Source: Ectobius pallidus (Eukaryota > Arthropoda > Insecta > Blattodea > Ectobiidae). From it: a DNA stretch of 64,000 nt. Positions 57,880-64,000 of this stretch are shown piece after piece. Position 1 is the first letter of the stretch, and every line of letters begins with the position of its first letter. The notes under the pieces were generated by a model, which was given only the letters and a program-made list of their open reading frames with translations, was not told where the DNA came from and did not search any database. The stretch lies in assembly GCA_964059195.1 (NCBI GenBank), contig CAXKWD010000007.1, positions 26,609,023 to 26,673,022 of the forward strand. The letters are read 5' to 3'. The position numbers and the translations under genes were made by a program.

Positions 57880-58689
57880 GGTTAATCTAAATGGAAGATT
57901 TGTATTTTTTGAATGCTGAAGTGTAGGCTAAGTTACTATTTTTAACATTATAATGTTTTAAACTTTAAAATATCTTGGCTATAGGCTATTGTAGATCATT
58001 GGTATATTTTTAATCTAAATAAAATACACTAAAGTGTAATCTAGAAAACACATTCCATTGTATCTAGCAAAACACTGCAGTTTACCGACTACTATGTTCA
58101 GGTTATTGAATTAGATCAAATTACTGGTTATTAGCCCTATGCCCTCAGTAATTAAGCAGCAATAAAGATGCGACGACCAAATTTTAAGTGTGGAGTACCT
58201 AGTATAGGCTAATAATAGGCCTAGTACAAGATACAATCCTATTATAGGGGAGACTGCTCCGTGGCCGGTCAAGCCTCGTTACCGGTCAACAAGTAGTTAC
58301 ACATTAAGACGCTAGGTAACAGCCTACTGTAGACTATAACAATGAGGGGTTAGAAGTTAGACTAGAACTACAAATTCGTTAAAGTACATAGTAGCCTAAT
58401 ACAACAATATTCTGGTCCCGATAATAGGACTAAGTCAATTTATAAAACTAATAACATATCCAGTCAAATAGGCCTATTATTGGTAATAGTGCCAGAATTA
58501 TGTTAAAAAAATCACTGAAAATTCACTTAGGCCTAATGTTAAATTACGGATATACACAATCAGTTGAAAAACAATGAGATAAGTTAGGCGTAGCCGACTA
58601 TAGTAGTAGGCCTAATGATTCCGTGAACTTCCACTTAATGAATTCAGTTGTTATAAAATATATTGTAAGCTTAGTTTATTAGGCCTACT

Positions 58690-58967
58690 AAAATTAAAGT
58701 TTTCCCTATTATTGGCCATGGAGGCCCAGACGGTTCCAGCAGGTTGAGGCTACCAAATTTTAGACATTCGGCACATGAAGGTGGTATGGTTGTGAGCCTT
58801 ACGCACCGGCCGTCTTTACCCCCAGGATTGCTCCTGGTAGGCCTACTCATTTCTGTTGGAGGCTGAGTCGGCCCCACGGCCATAGTGCCACCAGAAGGAT
58901 TAGGCCAATTGAAAAGCTCCAACTACCTCATCGGGGATCGAACCCGCGACCTTCCGGTATGCTTGGT
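58690..58967 (-). mobile_element. tRNA-derived SINE within the palindrome's left arm
   Basis: On the minus strand the head ends with B box GGGTTCGATCCCCGATGAGG and is followed by a ~240-bp body. The matching right arm (about 60,215-60,245) lacks it. Possible target repeats are CTAAAATTA and TATAAAATCA. The A box is not clear, so the 5' end is probably truncated. The 83-codon frame is a shadow. Confidence 0.75.
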
Positions 58968-60376
58968 ATAAAATCACTGAGAATATGCCTGTATTATTCA
59001 GTTCAGCCAAAAATTAGTCAGATAGGCTAAGCTAATTAGTGGTAGTAGTAGGCCTACTACTACTACTAGTAGCCTATTTTATTTATAACATCCATTAAAA
59101 TTTGACTTAATTTAACCTTAGTTCAACTGTAAAATAGTCTATAGACTATAAGTTATGTAGGCCTATATGTATTACTTCGCTGTAAGAATGATATAACAAT
59201 ATCGAGTATTTCTGTAGGCACAATTATTGGTACGGTATTAGGCTACACAAAACAGTTTATCCTTAGGCCTATTGATACTTAATGTGTTATTTTGTTAAAA
59301 GTGGTGTAAAAATAATATAAGGAGTCAGTATGTTTAGGCTACATCAAGCTGAAACACAAGGTTAGCTCTTCATTGCCTTAGCCTACATAAATTAGTAGAA
59401 GATCACTTTAAGAATTAACTATTAGCCCCACAAGGCTCCTTTATTAAATTCCTTTCTTGATTTGATTATATTTTTAGACTAAATATGGTAGGCTTACAAC
59501 ATTAGGCCTATGCGGAAATGTAGGCTTACATCTCGACAAAAATAAGAGCAAAAGAACTATAGGATACTAATTCTACAATCTACATTAGTAGTACAATAAA
59601 AGTTTTTGTGGACTACCTTTGATAAGCTTATATCTGCAAGAATAGTTGCTGATCTTAATTTTGTTTATTGAATTAAAAATTGTAAGACTGAGTCAAGATA
59701 GAATAATGTAGGCCTATATAAGCCTACACCTCTTCATAAGTGACTTCTGCAAGTGTGTAATAACACGTCTGCTTAATAGTAAACAGTTTCAGAAAACCAC
59801 GAAAGAAAGCTTGTCGACTAGGCCTACATGTTTGCCTATGTCATACAATTATGGTATTCGTGTTTATAATTGTAGGCCTATATAATCTTTTCACCCACTT
59901 TTAACAAAATAACACATTAAGTATCAATAGACCTAGAGCAAACATTTTTTTATTGTAATATCAATAATTGTGCCTAAAGACAATACTCGATAATATTATA
60001 TCATGCATAGGCCTATAGCGAAGTGATATACTTAGCCTACTTAGCATATATTTTTTTCAGAAGAACTGAATATAGGCCTACAACTAAGGTTAAATTAAGT
60101 GAGATTTTAATGGATTTCATAAATAAAATACTAGTAGGCCCTACTACCACTAATAAGCTTAGCCTGATTAATTCTCAGCAGAACTGAATAATAGGCCTAT
60201 AAGTTATAGCCTACTCAGTGATTTTAGGCCTAACCCTAATTAACTACATTATATTTTTATTACTCAACTGAATTCATTAACTGAAAGTTAACTATCATTA
60301 GGCCTACTACTAATACGCCTATCTCATTAATTTTCAACTGATTGTATATATTCGTAATTAATTTGATATTAGGTAA

Positions 60377-61127
60377 CCAGGTAGTGTAATTTGCCTATAA
60401 AATGCATCGTTCCACATTTATGTCTGTTTCTCATAAACTTGCAATGCTATCTGCTTGAAATTTTTAAGAGAGGTTGAGGAAGCATAGATACACATTTTCT
60501 GAGAGTTTTGTCATTCTGCTCCAAATAGAAAGCTTTTCATGAAATATTAAAGAAAGATATGTTATGAAAAAAATATGAAAATCCTGAAAAATTCAGTGTA
60601 ACTTACCTTTGTTCATGAACCAAAGGAAGGATTGTATTGATTTTTTACCAGCATTATCTACAGGCATAACTTATTTTTGGGAACTAGAGTCATTATCCTA
60701 TCATAGTCAGAATAAGAAATAGGATTTTTTTAAATGTGAAAATGTAAAGATAATTTTTCTTAATTTTCCAATGATTATTGACATGCACTTTATAAAGCAA
60801 TTAAGATATTGCAATGATTTTAGTTACCAGCAATCACACCTGTTAGAAATAATTGTGTGAAAATTTTCATGCAGATCTGTCCATCCAATCCTGAGAAAAG
60901 TGCACCAATATAATTAAAATTTAAGTTTTGGGGAAATTAAGAAAAATATTTATGAGTGAGTATTAGAGGATATGGTCCTCGACTGATTAGTTTAAAGTCC
61001 TATTTCAAGGACTAAAAAAATACATTTATACAGTAAATGATACACCAAATTGTTCATAAAGAAATCAGCTTTCTTTTAGTACTAAAAACAAAAAATATAT
61101 AATTATTTGCCATTTTACACTTCCTGG
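60377..61127. mobile_element. ~750-bp TIR insertion in the palindrome's right arm
   Basis: The termini CCAGGTAGTGTAAT and the complement of CCAGGAAGTGTAAA face each other, and the sequence is absent from the left arm at about 58,540. A clean target duplication was not found. No coding frame was recognised. Confidence 0.6.
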
Positions 61128-61877
61128 CGAATTTTCAGTGATTTTATAAATATATTTCTGGCACTGTTACCAATAATGGGTCTATTTCAGTGGCTATCTT
61201 ATTGCAATACAATATATTGACTTAGCCTTATTATTGAGACCTGAACATTGTTGTATTAGGCCTACTATGCTCGTATTAATGTATTTGTAGTTCTAGCCTA
61301 ACTTCAGATACTCATTGTTAGCCTATATTATATTATAGTAACTTATATTAGGCCTATACTTTAAATAATATTACGCCAATCAATAAAAAGGTACTGTAAA
61401 ATAGGGTTCTATCTTGTTCTATTATTAGGCTACATCTACTAGACTAGGTACTACACCCATATTTGGTCGTCGCATCTTTGTTACCGCTTAAATGCCGAGG
61501 GCATAGAGCTAATAACATGTAATTTTATCCAATCTTCCCTCATATATAAGATGAAGTTAATTAATTATTGAATTAGGCCTAGTCCTACTGTGTAACTAAC
61601 TAACACCTGCATTAAAATCTAATTAGAATAGGCCTATTTCCAAATAGGCCTATTATAGTTATGAGGAAAACAGAATTTAGAAAGATTACTCAGTAGGATA
61701 AAATAGGCTAGGTGTGAGCACCCAAGGGACAAGCTCTCCAACTAAAGGCCAGAGCTCTGTAAGTAGGTCTATTATATGTATCCAGATAATGTTTACACAG
61801 AAATAAAGTTTCAAATCAAGGAAATCATGAAATAAAATTTGCACTTTCTAACACGCCCGAGTTAGATCCTTTCAATA

Positions 61878-61949
61878 GGGGGGGGGGGGTGTGGTTGTAA
61901 GACTCAAAAGAGCGCTACACACCGGGTCTGTGATACCCCCCCCCCCCCC
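61878..61949. repeat. G12 and C14 homopolymers facing each other
   Basis: Twelve G at 61,878-61,889 and fourteen C at 61,936-61,949 are separated by 46 bp that include TGTGG and the AGCGCT palindrome. On one strand the runs could pair as a stem or form a G-quadruplex; they may also be a small element's ends. Confidence 0.95.
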
Positions 61950-62921
61950 AGAATAACCCGATAGGCCTTAAGCTTTTATATTCTTAATAATGTTTAATAA
62001 TTAAATATGAAACGTTCCGAACCAAACAAATGAAATTAATAGGCTACAATAAATTCAACCTTGTTCAAGTCAACTTATATTCTATAGGCTATTCGAATTA
62101 GAGGTGAATCGAAACCTGAATTTAAGTCCCAAAAACTTGACTTCGAAACTTAGATGTGGATCTAAGCTAGATGTAGGCTAGTTAGGGCCTATCTCGTTCT
62201 GTAGATCCTGTGTTTAAATGCTAATAAGACGAAACTATTGAAACTCGGAAATGATTGACATTTTCTGCACCTACGTTCAGTTTCGAGTGTTCCACCTCCA
62301 ATCTGAATAGCCTATTTACCGGTACTTAATACAAAAGACACAATATATGAAATTACGAAATGGACTATTAAAATCCATCTGCAATGCCGTATTTTTGTAA
62401 TTGGAAAGATTGGTAAGATTTAGCAATTTTACATTAAAAGGATTTGCTTTAAAAAGCTGGGCCCGTGTTCCAGTATTTAAAGGCAGGTATAATAATATGA
62501 ATTTTACTAAATTATGTTTCAGAAACAATGTAAGTTAGAACTAAAGTTACGGAAATGTAAAAAAAAAGTATGTACATATTGTAAAACCATATGAAGTGTA
62601 GTTTAAATATTCCTTGTCATGCAATCTAGGCTGGTCACAGATTCTAATCAAAACAAAAAAGCTTTATGCTTCGTTTGCAATGTTGATTTCAGAACCCATA
62701 AAGCGGGGCTAGAAAAGCATGCCAGCTTCAGGAGAATAAGGCTAGTCTCAGTCCGATAAAACAGAAAGCTTGAAGTTTGAAACTGTTGGTAGGTTATATA
62801 TAAGTTATTTTATTTTTACTTCGTTCTTGAAAATATGGAGCGATAGGCCTATCATTTTAAGTAGAAAGACGAAATGTTAAAATCTGCACCGATGATGAAT
62901 ACTTATAAATAATAGTAATTT
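61950..62921. other. Non-coding stretch, no gene supported
   Basis: The 70-codon minus frame at 62,316-62,528 is AT-rich and unrecognised. A TTTGCAATGTTGATTTC to GAAAAGCATGCCAGCTTC stretch at about 62,675-62,730 (CFVCNVDFRTHKAGLEKHA in one frame) has a C..C...H-like spacing that could be a decayed zinc finger, but it is short. Confidence 0.4.
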
Positions 62922-63179
62922 CAGTGCTTTAGTTGGGCCGGTACGCACCGGTACTGCGTACCGGTATAAAATTATTTTCCTTCTACCATACCGGGAAAAA
63001 TATGTGCTCCGGTACGTCGTACTGGCAGTACAGGAACGATATTGTCCTAAAATACTTATTAAATGTCCAATTCACGAGAGTGTATTTGTTAATAATGACA
63101 AACACTATTAAATTCGCAATAGATATGCGTTCTATGGAAAGTGAGTACCCCCATAAAATATTTTCCAACTAAAGCACTG
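62922..63179. mobile_element. hAT-like MITE with perfect 8-bp TSD
   Basis: 258 bp with termini CAGTGCTTTAGTTGG and its perfect complement, flanked by exact AGTAATTT repeats (62,914-62,921 and 63,180-63,187). The left interior is full of GGTACGCACCGGTAC-type palindromes. Overlapping frames on both strands are shadows. Confidence 0.95.
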
Positions 63180-63189
63180 AGTAATTTTA

Positions 63190-63820
63190 TAAGGATACGG
63201 GACCAGGGGCTGTAAGGGTGCATCGGACAAAAGGAGCAGTGTCCCCCTGTCCCAGCACGGGCCTAATTTATAACATCAAATATATAAATTCTGTCAACAC
63301 TTACTTTGACATAATGAAGAAAACACACTGAGGCTTTTGTAGTCTGCAATTTTGGTGTTCCCTGAATACACACTGCACAAATTCAAGTTCCAGTCTCTCC
63401 AAATGAAATCAACACATCGTAATCAAACAACACTAATCTGTGGTCTCCCGGCTACAACTGAACAGACACTTTTCCCATCTCTTGTAGGGAGCTCAACAGG
63501 ACGGCAGCAGAAACAGACAATTCCTATTTGTCGGGATGACGTACAACCCACCAATCAACTTCACTTCGATGGCCGCTAGCGCCCGCTGAACTACTCTGGT
63601 TGGCTGGCCAGAAAGAAAGGGATATTTCACGCCTACTTGTTAAGATGGAGGATAAAATATAATGTTTAGGATAATAACAGACTATTTAAAACCTGTAAAA
63701 AAGGAAATGGGGGAACGCTTACTTTTTAACGAGTTAAAATATTACCTATTACATAGACATTATAGTAGAGTATAATTAACTTACCAGAAATCATACACTA
63801 AACACCCATGACAATGTTAC
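63190..63820. other. Non-coding stretch, no gene supported
   Basis: A 75-codon frame at 63,352-63,579 lies in a patch with more balanced composition (to about 63,640). I recognise no motif. It could be part of a promoter or exon of a neighbouring gene outside the window. Confidence 0.35.
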
Positions 63821-63825
63821 CTAAG

Positions 63826-64000
63826 TTACTCAATGGCAATAGACAATTCCTAAGCCAGGAATATTATCTTTTTTATGGAACCCGGAGGTTCATTGCCGAG
63901 CTTACCTGAGCCCACCATTCAACCTTATTCTGTGCTAACTCCATCCACCCATCCGTCGGAAATCCTACTTTCCTTAAATTTATCCTAATGTTCTCCCCTC
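63826..64000 (-). mobile_element. LINE 3' end, same family as 33,976-34,615, cut by window edge
   Basis: The sequence from TTACTCAATGGCAATAGACA onward parallels 34,002-34,180, including TTTTATGGAACCCGGAGGTT and CATTCAACCTTATTCTGTGC. It encodes on the minus strand the NKVEW and NLRVP-type end of the LINE protein and continues past the right edge. The coding part seen here is too short to judge intactness. Confidence 0.9.

Larger units (their letters stand above)
58100..61545. repeat. Imperfect ~3.4-kb palindrome with inserted elements
   Basis: The left arm (about 58,100-59,325) is the diverged reverse complement of the right arm (about 59,885-61,545), around a spacer of about 560 bp. Matched words include AAAGATGCGACGACCAAAT (58,165 and about 61,480), AGTAGGCCTAATGAT (58,605 and about 60,298), ATCCATTAAAAT (59,090 and about 60,109) and TTGATACTTAATGTGTTATT (59,271 and about 59,928). 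A SINE (58,690-58,967) interrupts the left arm and a TIR element (60,377-61,127) the right arm. The object may be a large fold-back element. Confidence 0.85.

Noticed and set aside
58671..58922. 83-codon minus-strand protein
   Set aside because: It is a shadow of the SINE at 58,690-58,967.

Overview
This is eukaryotic nuclear DNA, AT-rich, with no intact protein-coding gene that I can support. It is packed with decayed and nested transposable elements: tRNA-derived SINEs, non-LTR retrotransposon tails, and hAT-, pogo- and mariner-like DNA transposons. The retroelement tails, the interstitial TTAGG-type repeats and the element styles suggest an insect with a large repeat-rich genome. A cockroach or other blattodean is my best guess, but this is inference from recognition and not from a marker gene. 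The palindromic octamer TAGGCCTA is scattered through the whole window at striking density.

Layout. Bases 1 to about 31,215 are two tandem copies of one roughly 14-kb segment: copy A from 1 to about 13,945 and copy B from about 13,946 to 31,215. The copies have diverged and each has gained private insertions. Many insertions have clear target-site duplications, and the sister copy preserves the empty site. Copy A gained a LINE/SINE block (1336-2215), a SINE (4198-4410), a 4.5-kb nested DNA-transposon composite (6897-11359) and a hAT-like element (12171-12842). Copy B gained an unclassified element (14479-15488), a fold-back mariner (16242-16841), a SINE (19400-19712), a pogo-like element (20118-24074), a hAT element (26112-28670) and a small TIR element carrying TTAGG-like repeats (29681-30159). 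A further element (20502-23712) is nested inside the pogo-like one; it has kilobase inverted arms and a broken gene for a PIN/XPG-like protein with a cysteine-rich tail.

From 31.2 to 37.9 kb there are LINE reverse-transcriptase relics and a MITE in otherwise featureless DNA. From 37,913 to 44,833 lies the most unusual object. A broken, apparently intronless open reading frame resembles the winged-helix domain of a linker histone (H1). It runs straight into about 42 tandem copies of a ~155-bp unit. One frame of that unit encodes Arg/Lys/Ser/Cys-rich, protamine-like sequence, and a non-repeated basic C-terminus with a stop codon closes the array. Most repeat units share a stop codon in that frame, so the array seems to have expanded after coding ability was lost.

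From 44.8 to 64 kb come further SINEs, pogo-like and hAT MITEs, a 2.6-kb TIR element containing a CGGBP1-like N-terminus and an A-rich cryptic repeat, a ~3.4-kb imperfect palindrome (about 58.1-61.5 kb), and the start of another LINE 3' end at the right edge. There is no operon-like cooperation among genes; the interest lies in the decayed basic-protein gene, the PIN/CXC element and the dated insertion history. All boundaries and counts were read by eye.
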